DNA of 64,000 nucleotides, from assembly GCA_027490995.1 (NCBI GenBank), contig JAIXWY010000011.1:248001-312000 (forward strand), read 5' to 3'. A program made the position numbers and the translations under genes. The notes below the pieces were generated by a model. That model worked only from the letters and a program-made list of their open reading frames with translations. It did not search any database and was not told where the DNA came from. Within the stretch, counting starts at the first letter, position 1. The number at the start of each line of letters is the position of its first letter. Shown piece by piece: positions 1-9,738 of the stretch. This stretch comes from Opitutaceae bacterium (GTDB lineage Bacteria; Verrucomicrobiota; Verrucomicrobiia; Opitutales; Opitutaceae).

Positions 1-2
1 CC

Positions 3-422
3 ACGGATGTCGCGGTGATTCCGGATTCGGCCTCGAAGTTCGTCAATATCGCGACCCGCGGATTCGTGGGCTCGGCGGCGGGCCAGGAGCTCATCGCCGG
101 CTTTGTGGTGCGCGGTACCCAGGCCCAGACGGTGCTCATCCGAGTGGTCGGTCCCGGCCTCGCGCAGTTCGGAGTCAGCGGTACCCTCGCGGATCCGATC
201 TTGGAGCTCTATCAGGGCACGACAAAGATCAACGAAAACGACGACTGGAGCGGCCAGCAGATCGTGAATCTCTCCGCGCAGGTCGGCGCGTTCGCGCTGG
301 CGTCGGGCAGCCGGGATGCGGTGCTTGTGACCAATCTCCAGCCCGGCGGCTACACGGTGCAGGCCAAGGGCAAGGCGGGGACAACCGGCTCGGTGATCCT
401 CGAAGTCTACGAAGTCGATTGA
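3..422 (+). CDS. C-terminal end of a large exported protein (5' end outside window)
   Basis: The reading frame is open from the left edge to a TGA at 420-422, so only about 139 C-terminal residues are visible. The visible part contains NIATRGFVG, LIAGFVVRG, LIRVVGPGL, LADPILELY and NDDW. From memory, this signature recurs at the ends of very large secreted or surface proteins of Verrucomicrobiota, often after Ig-like or cadherin-like repeats. It is predicted beta-rich, with no membrane segment in the visible part. Its function is unknown; a cell-surface or secreted protein is the best inference. The GTG at base 15 is not a convincing start because the frame continues upstream to base 3. Confidence 0.7.
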   Translation, partial: TDVAVIPDSASKFVNIATRGFVGSAAGQELIAGFVVRGTQAQTVLIRVVGPGLAQFGVSGTLADPILELYQGTTKINENDDWSGQQIVNLSAQVGAFALASGSRDAVLVTNLQPGGYTVQAKGKAGTTGSVILEVYEVD

Positions 423-434
423 TTCATTGCAGGC

Positions 435-497
435 AACTTGCAGCCTCATGCTTCCCCGAAGTTCATCTGTCGCGATTCGGGGTAGGGGCTGCAAGTT
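435..497. other. Nested long inverted repeat downstream of the first gene
   Basis: AACTTGCAGCC (435-445) is the exact reverse complement of GGCTGCAAGTT (487-497). Inside it CCCCGAA (454-460) pairs with TTCGGGG (476-482) around a 15-nt loop. As RNA this would be a two-tier stem-loop starting 12 nt after the stop codon at 422. It may act as a 3' stabilising or terminating structure for the first gene, but no T-run follows it. Confidence 0.5.
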
Positions 498-531
498 CGG
501 GCCGGTTGGAGGGTTAATGCTGGGTCGGGCC

Positions 532-547
532 GGGGGCTTTTGCCCCC
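532..547 (+). terminator. Short GC hairpin, possible terminator before the Pho promoter
   Basis: GGGGGC (532-537), a TTTT loop (538-541) and GCCCCC (542-547) form a perfect 6-bp stem. Only two T follow, so it is a weak intrinsic terminator by classical rules. Its position, after the first gene and directly before the Pho-box-like repeats, suits insulation of the phosphate operon. Confidence 0.4.
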
Positions 548-548
548 T

Positions 549-581
549 TGTCACACGTCCGTCACGTGTTCGTAACGTGCG
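549..581 (+). promoter_or_regulatory. Candidate Pho box: three 11-bp-spaced repeats
   Basis: The bases read as three consecutive 11-mers, TGTCACACGTC, CGTCACGTGTT and CGTAACGTGCG, each carrying a GTCAC/GTAAC core in the same register. PhoB boxes in Proteobacteria are tandem CTGTCAT-like 7-mers with 4-bp spacers, which also gives an 11-bp period. It lies 61 nt upstream of a phosphate-porin gene and the pst-phoU genes, so control by a PhoB-like regulator is a reasonable inference. No phoB/phoR gene is in the window. Confidence 0.5.
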
Positions 582-609
582 GGGCCCACGGTACGGAGCG
601 TGTCGTTCT

Positions 610-625
610 CGTTACGACCGTAACG
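610..625. promoter_or_regulatory. Perfect inverted repeat in the porin leader
   Basis: CGTTACG (610-616) and CGTAACG (619-625) are exact reverse complements separated by AC. The half-site CGTAACG matches the third 11-mer of the Pho-box-like array (571-577), so the same or a related protein may bind both places. It sits 17 nt before the porin start codon, so it could also act as an operator over the leader. Confidence 0.4.
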
Positions 626-642
626 TTTGTCCCGAACCCTCC

Positions 643-1896
643 ATGCACCGACTCCTCCGATCGCTCGCCCTGGCTGGCCTGCTCTTTTCAACCGCTACGC
701 TGACCCATGCTCAGGACAGCGGCGCCCTGATCATGGCGCTCGTGCGAAAGGGGATTCTGACCGATCAGGAGGCGGAGGACATCCGTGCTGAATTGCTCCG
801 GGAGGCCGCGGTGGTCCCCGCTCCGGCTTTTGCCGGGGGCAAGACCACGCAGCGTCTGAGCGTCGGGTTGCGCTTGCAGGCCCAGTACGCGCATCTCGAC
901 ACCGATTTGGCTGCAGGGTTGGTCAGCCCGGCGGCGACCAACCACGCCTTCCTGCGTCGCGTCTACTTCACCCTCAAGGCAGGATTGGTGGGAGACTGGG
1001 GCGCGTCGCTGACCTATGACTTTGCCTCCGGTGGATACGACGATGCGATTCTGGAGTGGAAGCCCCGGCCGGATCTGACCTTCAATTTTGGACTCCGGAA
1101 GGTGAATACCGCATTTGAGGAGCGCTCCACGAGCGGCAACATTCGCTCGCTTGAGCGATCCTCGGTGACGCGCTATTTCGTCGAGTCGAACAACGGTCGT
1201 CGTCTCGCTGCGGCCGGTTACCGCATCGGCGCTTTCGTCGAAGGTCGGTTGGGGAACTCCGGCGTTTTTTACAATGCGGCAATTACAAACCCCGAGAAGG
1301 TCGACACCTTCTCCGGCGCCTCATCGGCGGGTGATGCGACCACGAATCGTCCTGCCCTCTGGGCGGGGGTGGGATATGGCAAGGCCGTCCCTGGCTTCGC
1401 TTGGTCAACCGGAGTGAGTGTCGGCCACGTGCCGGACCAGGGTGGCTGGGGCACGACGAACGCCGGCCGCGGGTTCGACCTCTCGCTCTATTCCGCATTC
1501 TTTGAACTTACCGCAGAGCGCTACACGCTCATGGCTGAGTTCCTGCAAGCCGATGTGGAGCGAGGCGTCTCGGCGACTCAAGATGCTCAGCCGCGAGGCT
1601 ACTTCGTGCAGCCCTCGTTCTTCGTCACCGAAACGTTCGAGGTCGTGGCTCGCTATGCGGCCCTCGACACGGACGGTCGAGGCGTGACGTTGGGCGACGT
1701 GATCCGTTCCGCACCCACGGGTGGTACCATGAATCGGAGCTCCGAGTGGTACGCCGGCTTCAGTCTCTATCTCAAGGGTAATGACCTCAAGTATCAGCTC
1801 GGCTTGGTCTCAGCGAAGACCAAGGATCAGTTGACCGGCGGGGCGGCGGAGGCAAAGACCGCCGGCGTCCGCTCCCAACTGCAGGTTCAGTTCTAG
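643..1896 (+). CDS. Phosphate-selective porin (OprO/OprP family)
   Basis: A predicted outer-membrane beta-barrel of 417 residues for anion (phosphate or polyphosphate) uptake. The start at 643 gives a clean signal peptide of about 24 residues ending THAQ; the open frame extends upstream to 427 but that part is not protein-like. After the signal comes a short charged helical stretch (about residues 28-50), as in many porins of this family, and then alternating aromatic beta strands ending in LQVQF, a typical barrel C-terminus with terminal Phe. It is the first gene of the pst group and shares the Pho-box-like leader, which supports phosphate as substrate. The leader before ATG is CCGAACCCTCC, with no Shine-Dalgarno. 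Confidence 0.82.
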   Translation: MHRLLRSLALAGLLFSTATLTHAQDSGALIMALVRKGILTDQEAEDIRAELLREAAVVPAPAFAGGKTTQRLSVGLRLQAQYAHLDTDLAAGLVSPAATNHAFLRRVYFTLKAGLVGDWGASLTYDFASGGYDDAILEWKPRPDLTFNFGLRKVNTAFEERSTSGNIRSLERSSVTRYFVESNNGRRLAAAGYRIGAFVEGRLGNSGVFYNAAITNPEKVDTFSGASSAGDATTNRPALWAGVGYGKAVPGFAWSTGVSVGHVPDQGGWGTTNAGRGFDLSLYSAFFELTAERYTLMAEFLQADVERGVSATQDAQPRGYFVQPSFFVTETFEVVARYAALDTDGRGVTLGDVIRSAPTGGTMNRSSEWYAGFSLYLKGNDLKYQLGLVSAKTKDQLTGGAAEAKTAGVRSQLQVQF

Positions 1897-1930
1897 CCCA
1901 GTGCGATCTCGCCTCAACCACCTCTTCCTC

Positions 1931-2740
1931 ATGAAAAACTACATTGTTCTCGTCGTTGGTTTACTGGCATTGGCTTCCCCGCTGTCAGCCCAGCGATTGG
2001 TGATCAAAGGATCTGACACACTCGGAGCAAAACTGATTCCGCAGATCGCCGAGGAGTACCGGGCTCGTCATCCTGGTGTCTCGTTCGAGATTGCGGCCGA
2101 AGGTTCCACGACCGGAATTGCCGCGATTACCGATGGCACGGCGCAGATCGGAATGTCATCGCGCCGCGCGCGGGCGACTGAGGTCTCAGCCGCGCAGGCG
2201 AAAGGCGTCGTGCTGAAGCCCACGATCGTGGTGTACGATGGCATGGCCGTGGTGGTGCATGCAGATAATCCGGTGCGGGCACTGACGAAGCGTCAGGTAG
2301 AGCAGATTTTCACGGGAGCGGTCACCGATTGGTCCGCGCTCGGTGGAAAGCCAGGTCCGATCTCGGTCTACACCCGCAATACCTCGTCGGGCACGTACTC
2401 CGACTGGAAGGAACTTGCGATGAACAAGAAAGATTACGCCAAGTCTTCGCAGAAGCTTGCCGGCAATGAGCAAATCGTGGCGGAGGTGGCGCGCAATCCG
2501 AATGGCATCGGGTACGTGGGCCTCGCCTATCTGTCCGCGCCTGGCATCCACACGGCGACGATCGACGGCCAGAGCCCGTCTGAGGAGTCGATCCGCTCGC
2601 ATAAGTATCCGTATGCTCGGCCGACCTTTTTCTACACCAATGGCGAACCATCCGGCGAGGCGGCACGTTTCATCGACTTCGTGCTCGGCCCGGAGGGTCA
2701 AGTGATCGCCCGCAAGGTCGGTTTCGTCACCAGAAACTGA
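1931..2740 (+). CDS. pstS: Phosphate ABC transporter substrate-binding protein PstS
   Basis: A periplasmic phosphate-binding protein of 269 residues (PBP-like family). The start at 1931 gives a signal peptide of about 20 residues ending LSAQ; a GTG at 1901 in the same frame would bury that signal and is less likely. The binding-fold signature GSDT lies at residues 27-30, and further phosphate-loop-like motifs are STTG and NTSSGTY. It lacks the long N-terminus of gamma-proteobacterial PstS. It lies 34 bp after the porin and 38 bp before pstC. The ATG follows CCTCTTCCTC rather than a Shine-Dalgarno. Confidence 0.9.
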   Translation: MKNYIVLVVGLLALASPLSAQRLVIKGSDTLGAKLIPQIAEEYRARHPGVSFEIAAEGSTTGIAAITDGTAQIGMSSRRARATEVSAAQAKGVVLKPTIVVYDGMAVVVHADNPVRALTKRQVEQIFTGAVTDWSALGGKPGPISVYTRNTSSGTYSDWKELAMNKKDYAKSSQKLAGNEQIVAEVARNPNGIGYVGLAYLSAPGIHTATIDGQSPSEESIRSHKYPYARPTFFYTNGEPSGEAARFIDFVLGPEGQVIARKVGFVTRN

Positions 2741-2778
2741 GGCGGGGCGAGATGTTTCCGAGCTCCTGATTCCTTCGC

Positions 2779-4371
2779 ATGGCTGACACCTCGAAAGCAC
2801 CCAGCTTCCCGATCACGAAGCGCCGTCTTCGCTTCTTCGGATTGACGAGCGATGAGTTGGTGCAGCTCTTCTTTCGGGGCAATGCGATGGTGTCGGTCCT
2901 GGTGCTGGCGCTGATCACGCTGTTTCTCTTCCGGGAGGGGCTCGAATTCTTCGGGCAAAACCAGCAGAACCTCCAGGTGTACCGCCGGGCGGGTCTGGAC
3001 TACGTCGATCACATGCGCTGGCAGGAGCAGGATCATACCGCTTTGAATCGGTACCTGCTTGATGTCCGGATGAAGGTGATGGCTGATCTGACTGGGCGCG
3101 GCGGTCTGTCGGTTGAAGCCGCTAATCAGCGGCTTGAAGCCTTTGACCAGTACTCGATCCGATTCGACGACGCGATCGCTCCGCTACGCGGTCTGGTTTC
3201 CGAACTCTCGGAAACGGCGTCGGCCATCAAGACGAAGTACTACATTAACGAGGACAAGCGAACAGAGCGCCGGCAGTTGCTGGCGGCGGGTCGAGCCGAC
3301 GAGGCTGCGCGCGTCGAGGTCATCCAAGTAGACTTTGCGCGCGAGCTTGAGCCGATCCTCGCATCGCGCGACGCATACCTCGCGATCAATCGAGACCTTG
3401 CCCGAGAGCTGCAGGAGCTCGCGAGTGCGGCGCGAGCGGTGCCCGGAGTTCCGGTGGAGAGGATGGATCGTTTTGGGACGCTCGTGGTGCAATACGTCGG
3501 CGGGTTTCCCCAGATCGAGCAGCGTCTGGCGACGTGGGACTATCGCGAGGACGTGTCGCTGCTGCGCTCGTTTTCTGCCTTTATCTTCGGGCGCCAGTGG
3601 CTGACGGCCAGTTTCTGGCAGGATTGGTACGGCGTTCTACCTTTGTTTGTGGGAAGTCTGATGGTCTCGATGATTGCGCTGACCCTTGCGGTGCCCCTCG
3701 GCGTGGGGGCGGCGATCTATGTGAATCAGATCGCCTCGCCGACCGAGCAGCGCCTGATCAAGCCGTGCATTGAGTTCATCGCCGCTTTCCCGTCGGTGGT
3801 CCTTGGCTTCTTCGGGATTGCGGTACTTGGTGAGTTCCTTCGCTCGATCTCCGGCGCGGCGTGGCTCGACTGGGTCCCCGGGTTTCCTTTGGCGGAGCGT
3901 CTGAATGCGCTCACCGCGGGCTGCCTATTGGGACTGATCGCGGTGCCCACCATCTTCACCTTAGCCGAGGACGCTCTGCAAAATGTCCCGAGGTCGTTTA
4001 AGGAGGCCTCGTTTGCGCTCGGGGCGACGCGGCTGCAAACGATCGTGCGGGTGATTATTCCCACGGCGCTCTCCGGAATCATCTCCGCGGTCCTGCTCGG
4101 ACTCGGTCGGGTGATCGGCGAGACCATGGTGGTCCTCCTCTGCGCGGGCAATCGGATTGAGATTCCGGACTTCACCGCTGGAATCGCGGCCTTCTTCCAG
4201 CCCGTTCACACGATGACCGGCATCATCGCTCAGGAGATGGGTGAGGTGGTCCGTGGTGAGATCCATTACCGGGCCCTGTTCGTGGTTGGTATCGTGCTCT
4301 TTTTCCTCTCGCTCACCATCAACTTCACCGCGCAGAAGATCCTGCGCCGGTATCGCCAGCAACCTCTGTGA
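2779..4371 (+). CDS. pstC: Phosphate ABC transporter permease PstC with large periplasmic insert
   Basis: An inner-membrane permease of the phosphate importer, 530 residues against roughly 300-340 for classical PstC. One N-terminal membrane helix (about 35-56) is followed by some 220 mostly helical, hydrophilic residues and then the standard MetI-type permease domain (about 285-525). The EAA loop reads [13 protein letters not shown] near residue 409. The insert should be periplasmic and could contact PstS or a sensor. The gene overlaps pstA by 4 bp, so translation is probably coupled. Confidence 0.9.
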   Translation: MADTSKAPSFPITKRRLRFFGLTSDELVQLFFRGNAMVSVLVLALITLFLFREGLEFFGQNQQNLQVYRRAGLDYVDHMRWQEQDHTALNRYLLDVRMKVMADLTGRGGLSVEAANQRLEAFDQYSIRFDDAIAPLRGLVSELSETASAIKTKYYINEDKRTERRQLLAAGRADEAARVEVIQVDFARELEPILASRDAYLAINRDLARELQELASAARAVPGVPVERMDRFGTLVVQYVGGFPQIEQRLATWDYREDVSLLRSFSAFIFGRQWLTASFWQDWYGVLPLFVGSLMVSMIALTLAVPLGVGAAIYVNQIASPTEQRLIKPCIEFIAAFPSVVLGFFGIAVLGEFLRSISGAAWLDWVPGFPLAERLNALTAGCLLGLIAVPTIFTLAEDALQNVPRSFKEASFALGATRLQTIVRVIIPTALSGIISAVLLGLGRVIGETMVVLLCAGNRIEIPDFTAGIAAFFQPVHTMTGIIAQEMGEVVRGEIHYRALFVVGIVLFFLSLTINFTAQKILRRYRQQPL

Positions 4372-5447
4372 GTGCGATGAGTCAACCGACCCCCAATCCT
4401 TTCCGGGCGACGCCGAGCTTCTCCCGCACGTTCGAGTCCGGCGTGTTTTGGGTGCTGCGCTCAACGGCGTACATCATCCTCCTCTGCGGCGGATTTGTGT
4501 TCAGTGATATCGTGATCAAGGGCTCGACGACCGTGTTTCGACCCGAGTTTCCCTTCGTCAACACTACCTTCCTGACCGAGGCGCCGGAGTCACTTTACGT
4601 CTTTGAGCATGAGGGCGTGAAGCGGGAGATGGGGGATCGCGAGTTCCGAGCCTTCCGTGAGTCCGAGCGGCTTAAGGCGGAGGCCGCGGGGCGGACGGCT
4701 CCGGAGATTAAGGCGACGAGCTACGTGTACTCCGCTGGCGGAATCTTTCCCTGTATCGTGGGCACGGTTCTGCTGGTCGTGGGTTCCATGTCGATTGCGC
4801 TCTGTCTCGGCGTCGCGAGTGCGATTTTCCTCAACGAGTATGCGCGGCAGGGAACGTTCATTCGTTTGGTTCGACTGACGATTCTCAATCTCGCGGGTGT
4901 ACCTTCGATTGTGTTTGGGCTGTTCGGTATGGGCTTGTTCGTGATCTTCCTCGACTGGAACGTCTCGTTGCTGGCCGGATGGTTCACGCTGGCACTGATG
5001 GTGCTGCCAGTAGTGATCACGGCATCGGAGGAGTCCCTGAAGGCGGTGCCGCAAGGATTCCGCGAGGCCTCGCTCGCGCTCGGGGCGACGAAGTGGCAGA
5101 CGATCCGGAAGGCCGTGCTGCCGTTTGCGTTGCCAGGCATCCTGACCTCCTCGATTTTGGGCATCGCGCGGGTGGCCGGGGAGACGGCCCCGATCATGTT
5201 CACGGCCGCGTTTGTGGTGCGGGATAAACTGCCATGGGAGGACCTGGAGCGCGCCTCCGACTTTTTCTTCCAAGGTGTGATGGCGTTGCCCTACCACATT
5301 TACGTGGTCAGTTCGAAGATCCCGCAGAACGAGTACACCGAGCGCGTGCAGTACGGCACGGCGTTCGTCTTTCTCCTCATCGTCGCCTTGATTGCAACGA
5401 CGTCTATCGTGCTGCGGGCCCGCCTGCGCCGGCGTTACCGTTGGTAG
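4368..5447 (+). CDS. pstA: Phosphate ABC transporter permease PstA
   Basis: The second permease subunit of the phosphate importer, 359 residues. A first membrane helix (about 25-50) is followed by a charged extracytoplasmic segment of about 70 residues, then a MetI-type domain with the EAA motif [13 protein letters not shown] near residue 232. The GTG at 4368 overlaps the pstC stop (GTGA); an in-frame ATG at 4377 is an alternative start. The C-terminus RLRRRYRW is basic and cytoplasmic. The extra loop parallels that of PstC. Confidence 0.9.
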   Translation: MSAMSQPTPNPFRATPSFSRTFESGVFWVLRSTAYIILLCGGFVFSDIVIKGSTTVFRPEFPFVNTTFLTEAPESLYVFEHEGVKREMGDREFRAFRESERLKAEAAGRTAPEIKATSYVYSAGGIFPCIVGTVLLVVGSMSIALCLGVASAIFLNEYARQGTFIRLVRLTILNLAGVPSIVFGLFGMGLFVIFLDWNVSLLAGWFTLALMVLPVVITASEESLKAVPQGFREASLALGATKWQTIRKAVLPFALPGILTSSILGIARVAGETAPIMFTAAFVVRDKLPWEDLERASDFFFQGVMALPYHIYVVSSKIPQNEYTERVQYGTAFVFLLIVALIATTSIVLRARLRRRYRW

Positions 5448-5473
5448 CAATCGAATCTCGCCCCCCTTTCTCG

Positions 5474-6295
<822 letters not shown>

Positions 6296-6322
6296 TCCTC
6301 TACGCACCGATCCACTTTTCCC

Positions 6323-7030
6323 ATGAAGCGATTCTTCGACTCCGAGCTCGAGCTGTTCCGTTCGAAACTCATCCTGATGGGGGAAAGCTCGGTGCGGCAG
6401 GTGCGCGATGCCATGAAGGCGCTGGTCGAGGGTGACGTCGCGTTGGCACAGCGGGTAGTCGCAGCCGATGATGAAGTGGACCGGCTCGAGATTGAGATCG
6501 ATGAAGAGGCGGTCCGCTACATGACGCTGCGCTCGCCCGTGGCGACGGAGTTGCGCTTGGTAATCGTCGGCATGAAAGCCTCCCATGACCTGGAGCGGGT
6601 GGGCGACGAGGCGACGAATATCGCCAAGCGGGTGGTCCGCCTAGCTGCCGAACCCCCGCTGAAGCCCTACGTCGATCTGCCGCGCATGGCCGGCATTGCT
6701 TTGGAAATGTTGCGGGATGCCCTCGATTGTTTCCTCGACGGCGACGAGGAGAAGGCGCTGGCGGTCTGTCGGCGAGACGCAGAAGTCGACGCGATCAATC
6801 GTCAGCTTTACCGTGAACTTAGCAGTTTCATGGTCGAGAAACCTGTTACCATCAGCCGCGCGCTGGAGCTGATGTTCATTTCGAAGTCGATCGAGCGGAT
6901 TGCTGACCACGCGACCAACATTGCGGAGGAGATGGTCTATCTCTCACGCGGCAAGGATATCCGGCACAGCGATGAAGTGAAGCGCCACGGCACTAGTGGC
7001 GAGAGTGGTGCCTCAGAACCGCGTCGCTGA
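6323..7030 (+). CDS. phoU: Phosphate signalling protein PhoU
   Basis: A cytoplasmic regulator that links Pst transporter activity to the PhoR/PhoB system. Its 235 residues form two PhoU helical-bundle repeats, with metal-site-like acidic motifs such as DLERVGDEATNIAKR and IERIADHATNIAEE, one per repeat. The last 20 residues are a charged, probably disordered tail. It is the last gene of the + strand phosphate operon and its 3' end overlaps the convergent MFS gene by 18 bp, leaving no room for a separate terminator between them. Confidence 0.93.
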   Translation: MKRFFDSELELFRSKLILMGESSVRQVRDAMKALVEGDVALAQRVVAADDEVDRLEIEIDEEAVRYMTLRSPVATELRLVIVGMKASHDLERVGDEATNIAKRVVRLAAEPPLKPYVDLPRMAGIALEMLRDALDCFLDGDEEKALAVCRRDAEVDAINRQLYRELSSFMVEKPVTISRALELMFISKSIERIADHATNIAEEMVYLSRGKDIRHSDEVKRHGTSGESGASEPRR

Positions 7031-8230
7031 ACGCTCGGCACGTCGCTGCAGTCCGAACGCGACGATGAGCAGGACAATGCCGCTGAGGGCGATCCAGAGG
7101 CTGATCTGGTAGAGGTTGAGCAGTCCGGCGGACGCGAGCTGCCCCGAGATGAGGTTGCCCAGGATGCCGAAGCCTCCGGGAACGAGCATCACATACAGTC
7201 CCTGGACCGAGCTGCGATAGTCGTCCTTGGCCAAGTTGTTCAAGTACATGGCGGGGGCGATGAAGACGCCGATCACGCCGATGCCATGGAACAGTTGAAA
7301 CACCGTAGCCCAGAAGGGCGACGGAAGGAAAGCGAGGATGGCCATCCGCAGTGCGCAGGAGATGGCTCCGGCGAGGATGATGGTAGGGAGGGAGATTCGG
7401 ACACGGAAGCGGTCGAAAAGAAGCAGGTAACCTAGCTCCAGCACGACGCCGATGTTCGCGATGAGCCCGACCCAGCGAGGCTGAAAGCCTGCGACCTCCG
7501 TGAGGTAAAGAGGGTAAAAACTGTAGTAGGCGGCGTTGGTGAAAAGGATGAGTCCGATGCCGACACAAAAGATGAACAGGGGCGGCCGGAGAAGAAGGCG
7601 CGCGGCGTCGAACGTCGGAAGTCGCCCGCCGCCGGCAGTGGGCGGCAGGCTGCGGGGAAGGCGCCGCGCGTTGAGAAAGCCGACCGCGGCGGTCACCGCC
7701 GCGATGCCGATGAGGGGCTGTGGCATTCCGGCCGTCGTGGCGAGGAAGACCATCGCGCTCGTGCAGAGAAACCCGACGCTCCCCCAGATGCGCACCGATG
7801 GGTAGGTGAGATGCCTCGAGTGTTCACGCTGCTGCAACGTGAAGAAGAGCCCGTCGGCAAGTGCGCCCTGCGGTTGGTTGGAGAAGCTGCTCAACGCCAC
7901 GGCGAAGAGGCAGGCGATGAATCCGCTTGCGAGGCCTAGGCCGGACATGGCGACGACGTTGCCGATGAACAGGGCCATCACGAGCGGGCTCATCACCCGA
8001 AACCGATCGGCGAGGAGCGTGAGCAGCGGCGGCATCACGATCGCGCCGGCTTGAGCCAAGGCGAAGATTGTACCGATTTCTCCGGGGGAGAGTTCCTTGG
8101 CGTCGCGGAGAAAGACCGGAAGGTATGGCCCTGTTGCCCCGAACATGCCGTGGATCAGAAAATAGTGCGCGCGAAGTCGCAGCAACTCCGCCTGAGCGCC
8201 GTCAGCGGCGGGCGCTGTAGCCTGGGTCAT
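7013..8230 (-). CDS. MFS transporter
   Basis: An integral membrane carrier of 405 residues with about 12 hydrophobic helices in two halves. The N-terminal half has YFLIHGMFGATGPYLPVFL and a cytoplasmic LADRF motif between helices 2 and 3, the usual MFS position. Overall it resembles the nucleoside-permease/3-phenylpropionate (LacY-like) MFS branch, but the substrate is unknown. The start ATG overlaps the stop of the preceding DUF255-like gene by 4 bp. It is the last of four minus-strand genes coupled in this way, so it may move a substrate or product of that operon. Confidence 0.8.
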   Translation of the reverse strand: MTQATAPAADGAQAELLRLRAHYFLIHGMFGATGPYLPVFLRDAKELSPGEIGTIFALAQAGAIVMPPLLTLLADRFRVMSPLVMALFIGNVVAMSGLGLASGFIACLFAVALSSFSNQPQGALADGLFFTLQQREHSRHLTYPSVRIWGSVGFLCTSAMVFLATTAGMPQPLIGIAAVTAAVGFLNARRLPRSLPPTAGGGRLPTFDAARLLLRPPLFIFCVGIGLILFTNAAYYSFYPLYLTEVAGFQPRWVGLIANIGVVLELGYLLLFDRFRVRISLPTIILAGAISCALRMAILAFLPSPFWATVFQLFHGIGVIGVFIAPAMYLNNLAKDDYRSSVQGLYVMLVPGGFGILGNLISGQLASAGLLNLYQISLWIALSGIVLLIVAFGLQRRAERSATRF

Positions 8231-9738
8231 GGTACGCTCTCCGCGTCGCGGGCGAGCGCGATCAAGATCTCTGCGGGCGGCAGTGGATCAAACTCGATGG
8301 TGTGGCGGAGCGAGCGGAGGAGGTGCTCGCGGGAGCTGGGATCAACCCCGATCGTGAGAGCGAGAGACTCCGGACGGATCGGTGAGGGGATCGCGAGGGG
8401 ACGCCAGGGAAGAAGGGCGGCGCCATCGGCCGAGACGGCCCAAAAAAGCCCGGTCCGAGTGTCGTGGTGGCGGGCGAGCGCCGTGCGAGTAAGCTCTCGA
8501 GCGAGACTTCGGTCATCGGCAACCGGCGAAAGGGACAGGCCGAAGGCCGCTCCAAGCAGGTCGGCGGGCGAGGGTGCAAGCGTCCGGGCGCGCGCTGTTG
8601 AGGGACTCGGGAGCGTCGGCTGGAACAATGTGCGCAGGTGACGTGCGACTGCCTCCGCCTCGTCCCGAAATGGTTCACCGGCGCGAATCAGCGCGCGGAG
8701 GAACACGCCCTGGGCGGCGAGCGAGGCCAGCCCGACTGTTCCGTCTGGCGCCGCGCCCTCCGTGAAGTCGAGCGCGGCAAAGAAGCCTCCCTCGGGATGG
8801 CGCAGGTGGGTGAGGCCAAATCGGAGCGCGCGGTGCGCGGCGTGTCGCCATTCCGGACGGTTCACGACCTGGTCTGCGTCGAGCAGAGCGACGGCGACTC
8901 GCGCTTGGTCGATCAGGCGTTTCTGACGGTAAGGCTCACGCCACGCCTCGTCGATGGTGCGACAGAAAAAACCGCCATCGGATGGATCCTGAAGCGCGCC
9001 GCCCACGAGCGCAGCGGTGGCCCGCAGGGCCGCCTCGCGCGCCGCGGGTCCGCGGTGCAGGAGAAAGCGGATCACGTCCGCATGAGGCTCTTTCGGAGCC
9101 TCGCCGAATCCGCCATGCGTTTGATCCTCGGCGCCTATCCAGGCGGCAGTGCCGCGTTCGAGGAGCGCTGCGACAGAAGGTAGCGTCGCTGACGGAACCT
9201 CCGGCGACGCGAGGGACTGCAACTCGCGCGCGCTCGCAACCGCTGCATCTGGATGGTCGCGCCACACCTCAAGTGCGGCCCGCGCGGTCTTGAGGAATCC
9301 GGGCTGCGACCACTCCTCGGCTGGAGGCAGGTAGCCCGCTGCCTCAAAGGGTTCGAAGCGTGGAGTAAGCCACATGTGGTACGGTGGCCCCTTTTGTTGC
9401 CTCACGCGCTCGACCAAGTCTTGCACAAATGCGGCCATCTCAGGGTCGGTCGCTTCATCGATCCGTACACACACGAAGTGCAGCGCGAGCCATGCCGCCG
9501 TCTCCGCGCGGGCGAAGGTCTGCTGCTCGGTCTCGCGACTCAGTTCCGAGAGTTTGGATCCCAAGTACAGGTAGATGGGGCGTTCGTTGGAGCCGCCGCT
9601 GCTGCGCTTCGCTTCCTCCCAGGTTTGCCACGGGATCGCTCTCCTTGGTTCTTCAGGAGACGATGTTGGTCCGCCGATGCTCAGGGTGGCGGCGCAGGCA
9701 GCCGAGACAGAGGCGAGAAGGGCGCGCAGAATGTTCAT
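8227..9738 (-). CDS. Exported DUF255/YyaL-like protein lacking the thioredoxin cysteines
   Basis: 503 residues with an N-terminal hydrophobic signal (about 1-20). Residues about 50-115 follow the DUF255 thioredoxin-fold pattern (PIYLYLGSK, an SRETEQQTFARAE helix, FVCVRIDEATDPE). The family's usual CxxC-containing segment is replaced by LGSKLSELSRE. The rest matches the helical alpha/alpha-toroid half, with GGFFCRTIDEAW, KRLIDQARVAVALL and PEGGFFAALDF. Redox activity is therefore unlikely; a carbohydrate- or ligand-binding role for the toroid is possible. It is shorter than usual for the family (600-700 residues). ATGA overlaps join it to both neighbours. Confidence 0.72.
   Translation of the reverse strand: MNILRALLASVSAACAATLSIGGPTSSPEEPRRAIPWQTWEEAKRSSGGSNERPIYLYLGSKLSELSRETEQQTFARAETAAWLALHFVCVRIDEATDPEMAAFVQDLVERVRQQKGPPYHMWLTPRFEPFEAAGYLPPAEEWSQPGFLKTARAALEVWRDHPDAAVASARELQSLASPEVPSATLPSVAALLERGTAAWIGAEDQTHGGFGEAPKEPHADVIRFLLHRGPAAREAALRATAALVGGALQDPSDGGFFCRTIDEAWREPYRQKRLIDQARVAVALLDADQVVNRPEWRHAAHRALRFGLTHLRHPEGGFFAALDFTEGAAPDGTVGLASLAAQGVFLRALIRAGEPFRDEAEAVARHLRTLFQPTLPSPSTARARTLAPSPADLLGAAFGLSLSPVADDRSLARELTRTALARHHDTRTGLFWAVSADGAALLPWRPLAIPSPIRPESLALTIGVDPSSREHLLRSLRHTIEFDPLPPAEILIALARDAESVP

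Noticed and set aside
427-642. N-terminal extension of the porin frame
   Set aside because: It is arginine- and glycine-rich, crosses the hairpin and the Pho-box-like repeats, and the signal peptide starts at 643.
5234-5473. Extended start of the pstB frame
   Set aside because: It overlaps pstA out of frame and is not PstB-like; the PstB core begins after 5474.
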